64,000 nucleotides of DNA from Eumeta japonica (GCA_005406025.1 BGZK01000282.1:310001-374000), one strand, 5' to 3'. Shown: positions 47,850 to 60,309, numbered from the stretch's first letter. Numbers and translations are program-made. The notes: generated by a model not told the origin, from the letters alone.

Positions 47850-48930
47850 AACTTTATTAAACCAATTAACTACAAATGCAGACAAAGTACCCCTGTTCTT
47901 CTAGTCAAAACCTGATGTATAAATCCGGAAAACGGCCACCTTGCCAACCAGCTGCAAAACTATCCGCCTTATTTTGAGCAATAAATAATGTTGCGGAACT
48001 TGTAAAGTACAAGAACACTACTGTTCACATTTTCGCGCCCAAACTTAAAGTATTATTTTTACAAAATTCTTAAAGTTCTAAAAAAGCTATAATTAACCTG
48101 TGTGTGTCAAATATGAGTACTTATGCGTAAGTAAAGTTGTTGTAGGTAAAGTTGACTATAATAAAATGCACGAAAGTCTGCCACTGTGAAGTTATTCACA
48201 AAAAGCGTCACAATAACTTAAATTAATAACGTGAGGCAGAAGAAGGAAGGGTCAGGGAGTCTTATATCAGCGTATTGCATCATTCCCTGGTATTTCAGAG
48301 CGTCAGAGTTTCGTGCATTATACTGTGCCTTATTGTTTTTGAAATAGAAAGGTAGTGAAAGGAAACTACCTTACTATTTCGAAAATATTATTACTACACA
48401 AGTGAACAAACGATTGTAATAAATAGTATTTATGGTGAAAACTGTACTGACAAATAAGGTTAATTAAACGGGCGAGGCCTTAAATTAGTACAACACAACA
48501 GTAGCTAACTTGAAATACGGTAAGTGAGAATCGTAAAATTGGAAATTAATGTTGATGATGATTACCAGTATTTTTTCTTAAATCTACATAAAGTAATCAC
48601 TGCACAAAAATCCAATAGATTACGGTCCGTAACATTTTTTTTAAATCTTTAAACCATACCTTTTTGAAATACAACCATTAGATAAATATATTGAAAAAAT
48701 TTCGTTTTGAAATTTTTTAACGCTATACGTTTCCTCATCGATATATGAAATATATAGCATTTGATATATATCTGGTGGATTTATGGAATTTGATAATTAC
48801 GTTTACACCTGGAATAAGTAACTGTGTTAAGTACTTCTTAAGTTTAACTTCATAGAGAAATTTTTATCGTAAGCAGTCGCATTTATGAGTTCAACTGTAA
48901 TGCAGCGAGCACATGCAATTTGAAAGCATT
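47850..48930. other. AT-rich intergenic stretch
   Basis: No gene or repeat boundary recognised. Confidence 0.4.
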
Positions 48931-48934
48931 TAAA

Positions 48935-49145
48935 AGATAAGCCCCAAACTCCCTCACCGTTTTACGTCGGGATAAGGCAGCGGCTTCTTGGCCGCGGGCG
49001 AGATGCATTCCGTATGCACTCAAAACTTTATGCAGTTATCTCAGTAACGTCACGTACAATGTCACAAGTTGATTTCTTATGTTCGAATATTTAACGTTTT
49101 ATATAGCACGTCCGGTAGCGGCCGCACCCATTTATGTTATTCAGA
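48935..49145. promoter_or_regulatory. GC-balanced island, possible regulatory element
   Basis: A locally GC-rich patch with CTTCTTGGCCGCGGGCGAG, GTAACGTCACGTAC and AGCGGCCGCA. No coding signature. A regulatory role is inferred only from isolation and composition. Confidence 0.3.
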
Positions 49146-49329
49146 CTATCTTGTGATAGTAAATGGTTTATTATTTTTTAAATGTTTATGACTGGTATTG
49201 AAGAAACGACGAAAAGTAATTCTTTCAAACTTGCACGATGTGGTATGACCGTGAAAATGAGCTAATTTAATTTTTTATTTCTTAAATAGATAGGGTAATT
49301 ATATATTTGTGGTAATTTATCACACAATT

Positions 49330-49640
49330 TATGATAGAAATCCCATAAGGCAGTTCTTGTATTTTTGTGCTCAAATTAAAAAGAATGGTCCCAACTGACT
49401 GACTGACTAACTCATTAACGTCCAGCCCAAACCTTTGCAAATAGGAAAAAAAATTTTTGTACAGGAGTTCCTTTTAGGATGTAGACAAGGAATAAGGAAG
49501 CAAATTTCGAAATTCAACTCCTAAAGGGGCAAAATGAGATTTTAAATTTCAACACTAAATAGGCATTTTGACTCGAAACTTCACAAAAGTAGTTAAAAGC
49601 AAATAAGCAAAGACGTATTTCGACATTTTTTTTAATCAAT
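49330..49640 (+). repeat. Dispersed lepidopteran-type repeat
   Basis: The ordered phrases TGACTGACTGACTAACTC, CAGCCCAAACCTTTG, TTCCTTTTAGGATGTAGACA and AATTCAACTCCTAAAGGGG follow a repeat family common in butterflies. No coding capacity. Confidence 0.55.
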
Positions 49641-49699
49641 CCCTTAGCGACGGAGCATAAACTTAAAAATCAGTAAGGTTTTCTGGGACGTTGATTACA

Positions 49700-50480
49700 A
49701 AAAATTTATTTATTTTAGAATGTGATTTAAGTTTTTTGTGAAATAGGGTTTGCACTGTCTTTCAACTAGCTTTTAGCTTTTGGATTTTCTTCTGTAAAGT
49801 CGTTTTCTATATACAACCTTCTTATAAGAATCATGAAGAAATGAAACCCGTTTTTTATTCAGTTCCCAGATGAAAATAATAAATATAAAGAATAAGGCTG
49901 GCTAATAATAAAATAAACAAAAAAATTAATACAGAAAAGGCTTTTATGTAATGTATTTGAGCATAAGATACAGAAGGACCTGTCCCATAATGAATTGTCT
50001 TCTTTGGCAATGAAATACTTTACGTCAGTGGCTTGTGTCATGAACGATCTCAGGCCATTTCACACTTCGACCATGATGACCTTTGCCTATCGTGGAAGTC
50101 GGCCAATTCCACTTGTTACAGTCGGCGTGGAGGCGCCCTGAGGACCCAAACTGCAAATATATTGTAGGTCAAATCACGGCCTACAAAACAGATATCAGAT
50201 TTATATTTATTATTTCAAGGAAAAAAAATAATAGTATTAAATTTTCGTATATAAGTGAGCCGTTGACAGCTACCAACGTTGATAGGGTGCGTCCGACACG
50301 CTTTCTTTCTTTTTCAAGAAATGTACATTAATACTTACAAGGAAAATTTCAAAAATAACACAAGGACATTTTTGTCTTTGAGAAAAGAACCCTTTAGTGG
50401 AGGAAAACCACCGTTGTATGCATTACAGCTTTTTTTTTATTACGACTCCTCATAAAGGATTTATTTCGAAATTTATTTCT
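49700..50480. other. AT-rich intergenic stretch
   Basis: Short frames at 49859-50041 and 50083-50331 show no family. No element recognised. Confidence 0.4.
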
Positions 50481-50484
50481 TTGC

Positions 50485-50700
50485 GCGACACGCCGAACCC
50501 ATTCGAACGCTCTAACAATACCTCGCGGGCTGCGCCGCGAGCGCACGGGCGCAGATATCGGGGAACAATAAACGGGCGCGTTCGGTCGCGGGTCGCCGGC
50601 GAGCGTAAAACCTCATGAATAGATCGGAGTGCGCAGTCGCCTCGAAAATTCACGCTTTACGGCTTTATTGCTTCGGGCCTTTATGTCACGAAACACTCCC
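50485..50700. promoter_or_regulatory. GC-rich island, possible regulatory element
   Basis: About 200 bp with CTGCGCCGCGAGCGCACG, CGGGTCGCCGGCGAGCG and the AT-containing islets AACAATAAAC and CTTTACGGCTTTATTGC, which resemble forkhead/HMG and Cdx/Hox-type sites. Frames open on both strands here are composition artefacts. Confidence 0.35.
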
Positions 50701-50709
50701 TGATAAATA

Positions 50710-52590
50710 CATGTATATTCCATGATATGTCATGAAATAGAGTTGTTTATTTTTTTGGCTGTTAGTAGACGTCATTAATATCTAGGGAAAATTATTAAAA
50801 ATGTTGTCGAATAAGGGAAATGTTATATGTGTAAAGGACGTTTATTAAGAACAAAGGTTTCTTAGACATACCTTTTTTAAAAGGTATATATTTTGCGTCG
50901 TTGTCTAAACGATGGTAGTGCGGGGTCGGATAAGAAGGCTCGACTGTTTGCTTTGAAAGAATTATTAATATATTTTTTTAAAGAAGTTCTTTGATTTGTG
51001 GTGACGTGACTGGGGCCTTCGTCAAAAATAGCGACAATAATGATTTAAGTTATTGTTGCAATTTTCTTGGTCGAACAGAAATAGTTGAGGCATATACACA
51101 TGTATAACAATGTTTCTCTTACAACATTATTCAAAAGGCATATGCATACGGCCCACATCGCCTTATAGTTGCGATGAACTTTTGTGCGCGCAGTGAGATG
51201 TGTAGAGACTCCGCTTTGATTTCAAAGAGGAACAGTCTGTATATTAGCACGACGACGTCCTCGAACACGAGTTGAGATCACAACCTAACTTTCCGAAGCA
51301 ATTACTTCCCGAAACAGAATAGTATGCTGACTGTACTCAGTCGAACTCAGAATCGGGAATCCACTTTTTGTCCGGCTACGGCGTAGCAAAAGAGGGTTAT
51401 GACTTTAGTAGATCATGTATGTATGTTAATGCTCATCTATAGCTATCTGTATAATGACTAAGTTACTTTTCATTTGTTGAAATATAGCATCTTGCTAACT
51501 TTGCCTTTTCTTGCTTATAGTATAATGTAACTCATATCGGCCATGTTGGATATAATATGACGTCATAAAGTTTATGAAATGTGTAATTGTAAGACGCAGT
51601 TAACGACACCTTATTTGTCTTTTGACAAATACCTTAGCAACTATACGGGAACAGATAAACATACATACACATGTGGTCTGGCAAATTCATACTTTGTAAT
51701 TGGACAAAAAATGTATCATTATTCTGTAATAGATAAAAGTATTAATGTACAAATATAATCTTTTATTGCGTGTAAGTAATATAAAATTTAGCCAATTGCA
51801 TGGGAGTTCGCAAGACGTCTAGCAGACCTTATATGTCACTAAACAGTGTCAAATACACATTAGAAAGTTTTAAAACGTACAAACAAATTTAATGTATAAA
51901 GAAGATAAATTACCTCTCGTCGATAGTGATGGTTATTTAATGTATTCTGTATCCACGCGGTTGAAAGCCGCGGGCGCAGGTTGCATATTACACAAATCCC
52001 TTTGACATACGGTAAAGAACTTCCGTAGCGCATTTGGTTAATTAGTAAACACAATTATACGTTCTTATCTCGTATGTGGCCGGACGTGGACCTAACCAAA
52101 TAAGCGCAGTAAACATTCACTTTGAATATTTCATGTCGTTTTTTGAACTGAAAATGCTTGGAGAGACTTATTTATTCATGGAAACGGAACAGAGCAAATA
52201 ATTACTTAGAATGTATACTTTCTTCTATCGTAAAAGCTCGCATTTGAACGGTGTACTTACGTAGAAATGATACAAAGAAATGCTTATATCGGTGTTACTG
52301 AACGAGTTACGATAAAAAAAAAAATCTTCGTCTTGGTCTTTGGATCTATGACATTTCTGTATTGCAAGGCAATTCAGATCTATTCTGTTGGACTTATAGA
52401 TAAAATATGTAAAGGGGAATGTAGCAAATAAAAAGAATCATGATCTCTGAAGTGAAGTTAGGTTGATAAAAAAATTGGTTGCCTGTAAAGTCGGTATACG
52501 GGCGAAAGTTTTACGTGACAACGACTTTGAATGGTAAAATCATTTTAATGTGAATATTCATTCGTATAGTAGGAAGAAGGATGAAATAAT
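50710..52590. other. Intergenic, mostly unrecognised
   Basis: No coding exon could be supported. CCGGCTACGGCGTAGCAAAA followed by GAGGGTTATG (51372-51401) looks like part of a dispersed repeat. A small CGCGG...CCGCG hairpin lies near 51956-51972. Confidence 0.4.
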
Positions 52591-52599
52591 AGTAACAAT

Positions 52600-52664
52600 T
52601 TAAAACATTTATTTATACAAAGAATTATATTTAAAACATTAATTTATACAAAGAATCTCGCACT
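52600..52664. repeat. Two-copy tandem repeat, 31-32 bp
   Basis: TTTAAAACATTTATTTATAC plus AAAGAATTATA is followed directly by a copy with TTTAAAACATTAATTTATAC and AAAGAATCT. Confidence 0.85.
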
Positions 52665-52774
52665 GAATTTCATATTAACAAAATTTTATTTTTACCTTTA
52701 CACATACATACGTATTTATATACAAATATACATACAATAACTTGCAATACATTTGCAAGCTATGCACTAATTCT

Positions 52775-52905
52775 CTAGTGCTGCGCGCGGCAGACCGATC
52801 ATAGTTGAGTGGGAGAGAGACGCAGGCATCGGCGGGCCTCTCTCGTTCGGTGACTCATCGTAACGTTACCGAGCGTTACACTTTTCATAAGTGACTCCCA
52901 GCCGC
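52775..52905. promoter_or_regulatory. GC-rich island, possible regulatory element
   Basis: Contains GCTGCGCGCGGCAG, GGTGACTCATCG (AP-1-like TGACTCA) and the palindrome GTAACGTTAC followed by CGAGCGTTAC. Non-coding. Role inferred only. Confidence 0.3.
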
Positions 52906-53233
52906 AACCTAATTTAAGACGTTGTCACGTCAAAAAAATCGGGCACAGCTTGCGAGAAACATCTTAACCGGATTGAGGTTAAAGCGAGTGCTAGTTCGCG
53001 CAGGTACAGTTGACCAAAACGGACACCTCGTCCCGTTGAGGCACCGCTGAGATCTAAGTACTGTTATTGGGACGCTATTCATGGCTCTATTTATCGCAGT
53101 CGAGATGTTGGACTGTACTATATAGTATACGCAGTCGTTGTGTTGTGTTCTTTTATAAGGTTTTGGATAGCCCTACTTCTGAGACATGTCTTCACACTTT
53201 TTTTTATTTCAGTTCAAGGACCTTGGATCTTAA

Positions 53234-53333
53234 GGGCTGTATTAATAAAGCGCACTTTAGTGTGGCAATCCATCTTTAGAGTGGAAGGAGCGAGTCAAAT
53301 ACAGCATTTCGCCATGAAAAATAACGTATTCGG
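53234..53333 (+). mobile_element. Partial Harbinger-like MITE end
   Basis: TAAGGGCTGTATTAATAAAG with a TAA flank repeats the left terminus of the MITE at 39337. The opposite end is not found, and the sequence runs into a mariner end at 53334. Confidence 0.55.
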
Positions 53334-54310
53334 TCGAAGAAGAAGTTTTTTTGTATTTTATAAGTGAAAAGTTGTAGTAAAATTTTTTTGATTGTGATGT
53401 TTGTGTCTGGCAAGTTTTGATACCCCAAAATAGATAACATTTAAAACCAAGGAAAATAAAGAGTAAAAACAGTGTCCCACCATTTTTCCATCGTTTTTCT
53501 GTTCACGAAAATAAGTGAATCTAACGTAGAAATTCGACACATTTTCAAGATTTATTACAAAAAAAAAGGAAAAATGCAACACAAGCCGCAAAAATAATTT
53601 GTGCCGTTTATGCATCTAATGCAGTGTCGCTAAGAGTAGCACAAAACTGATTTAAGCCTTTTCAGTCCAGTAATTTTGATGTCTCGCTTTGATGAATGAA
53701 AAAATGAATCTCGCTTTGGTCGACCTGTTACGGATAAAGACAATGCTATTTTGAATAAAGTGGAGCAAGATCGGCGTATTAGTTCTTATGACATAGCTGA
53801 AGAGCTGGGATATAGTGCACACAAGACAGTTTTGATCCTTTAAAAAAAGTTGGCTATATAAAAAAAACTCGATGCTTGGTTTACACATGAGCTCACTGAA
53901 AGAAATTTAATGAATTATATACTCATTTGCGAGTCTCGATTAAAACGTGATGAAACCGAACCGTTCTTGAAAAATTGATTACTGTTGATAGAAAATGGAC
54001 AAGAACGTGCGCAAAAGATCATGGTCAAAGAGCAAGAAAGCTCCACAAACTATAGCGAAACCCGAATTAACTCGCAATAAGTTGATGCTATGTGCATGGA
54101 TTGGAAGGGTATTATTCATTATTACCCTTTAAAGCCAGGCAAAATCATCAATTTGGATCTCTATTGCCAACGGCTGATGAGACTCAAGTAAGAAGTAGAG
54201 AAAAAAAGGGCCGGAATTGATCAACAGATAGGGTGTGGTTTTTCACTATGATAACGCCAGACCGCATACATCTTTAGCCACTCAGCAAATTGAATATTTG
54301 CTGAGTGGCT
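53334..54310 (+). mobile_element. Mariner transposon, cecropia-type, decayed and truncated
   Basis: Left terminal repeat GAAGAAGAAGTTTTTTTGTA, then a 5' UTR nearly parallel to that of the copy at 56685-57705. Transposase remnants in several frames include AYKFL/YDIAEELG-type second HTH sequence (53775-53820), a KLITVDRKW block with the first catalytic aspartate (about 53970-54000), ARKLHKL and GLEGYYSL, then FHYDNARPHTSLATQQ (second catalytic aspartate) up to 54290. There it stops at a 15-bp inverted duplication. The third catalytic region is missing. Confidence 0.85.
54276..54310. repeat. Inverted duplication at the mariner break
   Basis: AGCCACTCAGCAAAT (54276-54290) is followed, after TGAAT, by its exact reverse complement (54296-54310). 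The left arm is mariner coding sequence, so the right arm is a fold-back copy of it. Confidence 0.95.
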
Positions 54311-56020
54311 ACATACATATGTTCAACTATAATATTTTGATCATTATCAACCGACCACTCTATTAATGTATCTACGACAAATAATATTACTATGCTTATA
54401 CACTGTTATCTTCACATATATACGAACAGTATAGTTCCATTTAAATATTAAAACATTTTGCAGTTGTTTACGTAGGGTTACGCACCGAATTTGCTTACGT
54501 AAACACGGTCTGTTTGAAAACGCCGACTAAGCGATATCAGGCAATCGGAACGCTACCTTTATGGACGCATACATCAAATAACCCTTGCAGGGCGATATAT
54601 TTATTTCTTTAGTACCTGTGATTTAGTTTAGACGGCAATAAAACATGATAAATGAATGTTCAATGGATTTATTACCGTTCATTCCACGCTTGCCAAACGA
54701 CGGTTTATGCGAGTTCGTTTTGCTAGATAAAAATAATGTCATGTACATATTTTGTTTTCTTTCCTGTCATACGGTTAGTTTTAAATGGGAGTTTTTAAAC
54801 TTTTTGTAGTGTTGTTTTGGAGGTCGGGATGTCGAGATTTTTCGATGGATTGTTCTCTATTTAAGAAATATGTTAAAAAGTAAATCTACTTAGAAACACA
54901 AAGGACTGTTATGATGAAGGTATAGCATTTCCGAAATTGTGATCCACATATATATCTATCTCATTGGCACCCGCAAGAGCGTGTACGACAAAAAAAGAAA
55001 AATATGCTATGTTTGTTACCAGAAAATCAGGGTACATTCTTAAACCGCCAGATGAACCAATTGGAATGATGTAGCATGCGGTTAAATCAAAAAGTTTATT
55101 TTTAGTAATTTTCTGTTTGTGATGCTGTTATATTTAAATTGAACCTATATAAAAGTGCATTAATATTTACTGTAGGGTTGTGCTTTTGTTTTTATCTGTG
55201 TCTTGACTCTTCCGTGATGTTTAAGATATAAAATACACTATGACATCCCTAAAATAATGAGGATGGCGTGTTTCCTGTTAGGGTGCAATTCGTATTCAAA
55301 ACGGATGCCAACGCGAAAATACATAAGTTTCCATGGGTAATTGCATTTTGTGTCAGCATTTAACTGTCAATATTAATGATGCGTCTATGATTATGTGTAG
55401 ACAGTTCTTCATAAATAATATCGAAGTTATTACAATATTACTATTAAAAATGTCTTTTGCAACAAATGTACGCCAAACTGTAGCCTTTGTTTTACCTAAA
55501 ATTTTACGAAGATACAACACAGTGGGTAGCCTTAGGTTGTTATTGAGCGCTGTAGTGTCATTAATCAAAGCGGTTGTACATCACGCTATCGTGCTATCGT
55601 TCATGTTCATCGACGCAGTGCATATCGATCATAGAATGAATTGAAGTTGGTTAAACATTGAAATGTACTCGCAACAAATTGGTTCTATTAATGGAGTATA
55701 AAGTTGTGAACAAATAACCAAATAAGTTGCTAATGATGGTAAAAATATTATTTACTTCGAATATTCTTGGAAATATCTGTTTTACATCCAGGTTTCGTCC
55801 TCGGATGAAATGAACATGTTAATCCATCCTAGATTTTTCAATGATGTGTCTGTTAGCAAATTTTTTTTTACAAATGAATGTAGTTACGTTAATAAAAGTT
55901 GGATAACAATTTTTTGGACTTAAATAAATTGCTTTTGAAACTGTCACTGCCTTCGTTTAAAACCTAGATATTTTCTGAATATTGGTATAAATTTATTATG
56001 TCTATACACATAATAAAACA
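54311..56020. other. AT-rich intergenic stretch
   Basis: Frames at 55333-55644 (plus) and 55353-55568 (minus) overlap each other and show no family. No repeat boundary recognised. Confidence 0.4.
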
Positions 56021-56029
56021 GTAGAACTT

Positions 56030-56494
56030 GGTGTGCCTGTACACTCAAGGCATGGTGAAAGAGGGGGGCAGAGAGAACGGCAAAAGAAACGAACTATAAG
56101 AGAAAACAACTACTTTCCATTTTTTTCTTTGACTGCCTGCCTGTTCGCGCACATCTCTGAAGTTACTGAACGGATTTTATAATGGCTTACACAGATAAAT
56201 AGATTTTGGCATGGAGAGGAATAAATGTTTTATTTCACTTAAAAAAGATGTAGGAAAAAAGTTATCCTCATTTAAATATCTTGCCTGAAAAACTACAAGG
56301 CAAATAATAAATGATAAAACTTACATTAGACCTTGTGTTCACAATACGCTCAACTTATTGAATATTATATAAGATGTGAGGATAGGTTGAAGGGGACTGT
56401 ACCGGTGAATAAAGGAAGAGGTTCATTTGTGATAAAAACTTTATGTGATAGACCGAATTGCACGCGGGAAACGCCGTGGGCGGAAAGCTAGTGT
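56030..56494 (+). repeat. Dispersed lepidopteran repeat with complete terminus
   Basis: CTGAAGTTACTGAACGGATT followed by TTATAATGGCTTACACAG and the end ACGCCGTGGGCGGAAAGCTA match the order of motifs in a family abundant in Lepidoptera. The CACGCGGG...GGGCGGAAAGCTAGT end is the same as at 39954 and, inverted, at 60322. Confidence 0.6.
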
Positions 56495-56612
56495 TATATA
56501 CATGACATAGTTACATACATAACATACTTAAATATGTAACTTAGTTATATACATAACTTAGTTGAATACGTAACTTAGTTACATACATAATTTACTTATA
56601 TACATAACTAGT
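56495..56612. repeat. Minisatellite, about 20-bp unit
   Basis: About five imperfect units of the type TTAGTTACATACATAACT, directly after the repeat terminus at 56494. Confidence 0.8.
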
Positions 56613-56684
56613 GCAGTCTCCATTATCCACAATTAGATATATTCAAACACACAAAGCATCAATCACGTTGTTTCAAATATAGAG

Positions 56685-57705
56685 AGAGTTGAGGAAAAAG
56701 TTTTTTCGAAATAGGTAAAAATCTGAGGATGGAAGGTTAGGGATAGTCAAACTCTTTCAATATTTGTTTAGTGGCTAAAGATGTGTGTGGTTTGGCTTTA
56801 TTACGGTGGAAAAGTACATTCTTTCTATGAATAAATTCCAATTTTTTTCTCTACTTCTTGCTTGAGTCTCATCAGCCGTTGGCAGTAGAGATCCGATCCG
56901 TTTCGTCCGGCGGTAAAAGCTCATAATGAATAATCTACAATCTCACCATACGCATACCATCAACTTGTTGCGAGTTAATCCGGGTTTCGCTATAGTCTGT
57001 GGAGCTTGTTTGTCATTTGATCATGATTTGTTTGGTAAGTTCTTGTCATAGGTAATCCGTTTTTCATCATTAGTGATTGGTCTTTTCAAAAACAGTTCGG
57101 TTTCATTACGTTTCAATGAGAATCGCCAATGAGTACACGATTCATTAGATTTCTTTCAGAAAGCTCATGTGGGGGCTCACGTATTGAGCTTTTTTATATA
57201 TCTGGCTTTTTTAAAATGGATAAATACTGTTTTGTCACCAATATGGCCCAGCTCTTCAGCCGTGTCGTAAGAACTAATATGCCGATTTTGCGCTACTTTT
57301 TCCAAAATGACATCTACTATCCGTATCAGGTCGAACAGAGCGAGGTTCATTTTTAACATCAAAGTTATCGGATCGAAATAGTTTGAGCCAGTGTTGTGTT
57401 ACTCTTTTCGACACGGTATTAGGTCCATAGACGTAACGAGTTTTTTTCGCGCCTTGTGTCGCATTTTTCCCTTTATAGTAAAAAAATTGGATATGTTTCA
57501 AATTTTCAATTTTCTGCGTTAGATTCATTCATTTTGGTGGGCAGAAATACAATAGAAAAATGACGGGACACCATTTTTAATTTTTATTTTTCATCTTCTA
57601 AAATGTCATCTATTTAGTAGTATCAAAGCTAGCCAGATAAAAACAGCACAACAAAAGAGATTTTACAATATCATAAAATATACAAAAACTTTTTTCCCGA
57701 TCTAA
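56685..57705 (-). mobile_element. Mariner transposon, cecropia-type, internally deleted
   Basis: Related ends at both sides (TTGAGGAAAAAGTTTTTTCG at 56688 and, on the minus strand, GGGAAAAAAGTTTTTGTATA near 57700). Minus-strand coding remnants: 57274-57528 with the first HTH (NTVSKRVTQHWLKLFRSDN, FDVKNEPRSVRP); 57177-57362 with NRHISSYDTAEELGHIGDK; then PHELSERNLMNRVLIGDSH, LMRLKQEVEKK and THTSLATKQILKEFDY in shifting frames. Sequence between that point and the right end, including the third catalytic aspartate region, is deleted. Confidence 0.85.
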
Positions 57706-58114
57706 TATTTTTCGCCGATTTTTTAAATAAGCGTCAACGATAATTTTTTTGTCTCGTATTTATTATCGAAATAACTACTTTTTCAACTAATTGATACCAG
57801 TGCTAAGTGAAATGACAACAAAGCAATTGCAACGATACACATGTCAACAGGAATAATCAAGTGGTACGAGAAACGTTCTTTTCCTCAGGTGTGGCCGGAT
57901 TAACTATAACTTTATCACAGATCGCCACAGAAGATACACACACTGAAGTCAACTCAACAAAGAATTTCTGAAAGTCAAGTGCCAACACAGAGATATGGCT
58001 GACAATCTGTCGAAACTATGCCACCTGCCGCGCACGTACTGACATATCATACACGAACCGTTCACATAAGTGCAGCCACGAAAATGTTTATTATATTTAT
58101 AAAAGACCGACCTT

Positions 58115-58300
58115 TATGCAAAATGCAAAATGGCGACTGAAAAACTTCTGCGCGGCGTCCGCTGGAATATTGAATGGAGCCGTACGAAACGGGATACCGG
58201 CATAAAACAACTGCGCTTGCACACGAATATTGTAATTATTCCGCCTGCGGGCTGTTTCCCGTCGGTTTTCATGGAAAACAGGCGTCCTGCATATTGTCTT
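58115..58300. promoter_or_regulatory. GC-rich island, possible regulatory element
   Basis: Starts AAAATGGCGACTG and continues with GCGCGGCGTCCGCTGG, AATATTGTAATTATTCCG and GCGGGCTGTTTCCCG. A 60-codon frame is open through it (58130-58312), but it has no family, and frame openness is expected from the composition. Regulatory role is inference. Confidence 0.35.
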
Positions 58301-58309
58301 TCTGGTGAA

Positions 58310-58690
58310 TAAAAAAAAAATTAAAATGGGCGTGCAGAGGTATCGTTTTTCTAAGCACGCTTCGCCGGGAGCAGAATTTTAATTAAAAATACGAATAGTC
58401 ACGAACACTTCTTCCTTTTCCGTTTTTTAGGTGTGTGAATTAAAAACCAAAATTGAACCATTTTTCTTAAAAATACCTTTAATTATTACTATTCATACAC
58501 ACGTATGGTTTAAAAGTGTAATAAGACTATTCAAAAAAAAAATAGATTTTGATAAATATTTTCGTATCAATTAAATCAACAAAATTGTATCATAATAACA
58601 CTTTGATCGTCCGGAAACGTTTTTGCTCGATGAAATTCCTGGATGTTGTTAAAGTATTATATAATTTGTGAACAGAGACCAGGTTTTGAC
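58310..58690. other. AT-rich intergenic stretch
   Basis: Nothing recognised. Confidence 0.4.
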
Positions 58691-58699
58691 AAGGCCTTT

Positions 58700-59045
58700 T
58701 TTATTATTTTTTATAATTATTAAAAAAAAATGTCTCTCGAACAGACTGCACCGGATTTAAAATCATTATTTAGCAATTACTTGTTAAAAAGGGTATTATA
58801 AAATTTTCGATTAACTTGAAAACAAACATTTATGGACGCCAATACTTTTATTTTTAAATGTAATTTTCACAATTGATTAATAAATTAACACATTTTCATT
58901 TGAAAACAGCTACCCTTACGTTTCTTGCTCGTCCTTCTTGAGGGGAAACGGTTTGCCGAAACAGTGGTAAATTTATGTTAAAATAAAGTATTTCAAGAAT
59001 TATACATAACCTTTGAAATTAAAACATTTTTAATCTGAATTTGAA
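58700..59045 (+). mobile_element. CR1-like LINE 3' end
   Basis: Remnant of the RT tail (TTAAAAAGGGTATTAT, about 58784), then the 3' UTR block ACGTTTCTTGCTCGTCCTTC with TTGAGGGGAAACGG, and the terminus ATAACCTTTGAAATTAAAAC with a GAATTT tail. Same family as the other LINE copies. The UTR contains an extra AT-rich stretch. Confidence 0.75.
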
Positions 59046-59049
59046 TTAA

Positions 59050-59800
59050 AAAAGAGAATGTAATGGAAGCTGCGGTGAATGGAAAGAGAATATGTTTATA
59101 TGGTGGATGATATGCTGTCTTCTGAAAGAAAAGTATGGAACTACTAGATCTGTCATTGCGCTGGAGTGATACGCTTGGAAGATCTATTTGTCCGAATAGG
59201 CGAAGAAAGTTAGAAAGTTAACAAGCGTGATGAAGGATGTAGTACGAATCTGTAGCAATGTATGGCCATTTATTAATGGCGCTATCACTCGTAAAATTAT
59301 TGCTTTAGCGTGACGGACTATAACTACACTTTATGGCCGTGATGAACATCATACATATATCAGGTTTTCATAGATTATTGTTGAGGCATATCCTTCTGCA
59401 ATCTTTTCGTTTCGTATTAACGAGCTTGAACTTGAAGCCCTCCGTGCTGGTCCAGTGCGGGCCGAAAGCTGCTAACGGTCGTTGTCATTAATGCGGTAAT
59501 AATGTCCGTGTTCGACGCCTGAATGTGCTCTTTGAGGCACAAAGCGAGAACTTATCGAACAATTCGTCCATGCTTGGATTCGAGTCCGATATCTTCTGTT
59601 CGAAAGCTACGCACTTACACACTGAGTCATGCCGCTGGAAGCAGATACGATATTGTGATAACCTAATACTAAATCTTTACTCAAAAATCCAGTGTTTAAC
59701 ATGAAATGCAGATCTGTTAGATTCGTTTCCTTTTTCTGTAGGCATAAAACATACGGCATACTCTGCGAGTCGCTATCGACAGGCCCTATTACGTACTCTT
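59050..59800. other. Intergenic, nothing firm recognised
   Basis: The segment 59400-59640 is richer in GC and includes GGATTCGAGTCCGATATCTT. This resembles text found in lepidopteran repeats, but its limits and class cannot be set. Confidence 0.35.
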
Positions 59801-59804
59801 AAAT

Positions 59805-59965
59805 ATCGCAGCCCTTTTAATCGCCAGCTAAGCCCGCCGACGCGCCAGTGACATAGTAACATAAAGGCTCAGCGCCGTGCCGTCCGCCCCCGGCCGGGGC
59901 GCCCCCCCCGGCACCAATTATTCATGACTACCCCACGCTGAAAGCGCTTCGTGTGTTTGCATATT
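59805..59965. promoter_or_regulatory. GC-rich island, possible regulatory element
   Basis: CCCGGCCGGGGCGCCCCCCC core, followed by CAATTATTCATGA (homeodomain-type) and GTTTGCAT (59955-59962, one mismatch from the POU octamer). Non-coding. Role inferred. Confidence 0.35.
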
Positions 59966-60309
59966 ACTGCAATTTCGCTCTGGCTACGTACCACAGAGTA
60001 CGGGAGATTATTTTTGATGTGTATCCATTACTTTATTCTAAGCTAAGTATTTATTTTGTTTTTGCATTCGAACAAGCGTTGCAGGAAATTTGGAAAACTT
60101 GTTAAATAAAAAAATATAATAATTGTAAAGTAATGATAATTGTTAAAGAAAAATGTGTATAGGTAAATCCATTAAAAAATGAGATTTGTAAAGCCAGATA
60201 TTTCGTTTGATAAGTTTAAAAAAATAGGCAAGACACAATACCATCTATACTAAGAGAATAAATGTTAAAAAATTAGATGCATTAAAAAGCCTTTACGTTT
60301 TGTCCGTTG

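Noticed and set aside
59570..59640. GGATTCGAGTCC, a possible B-box of a tRNA or SINE
   Set aside because: No A-box or cloverleaf at the right distance. It is probably part of a dispersed repeat.
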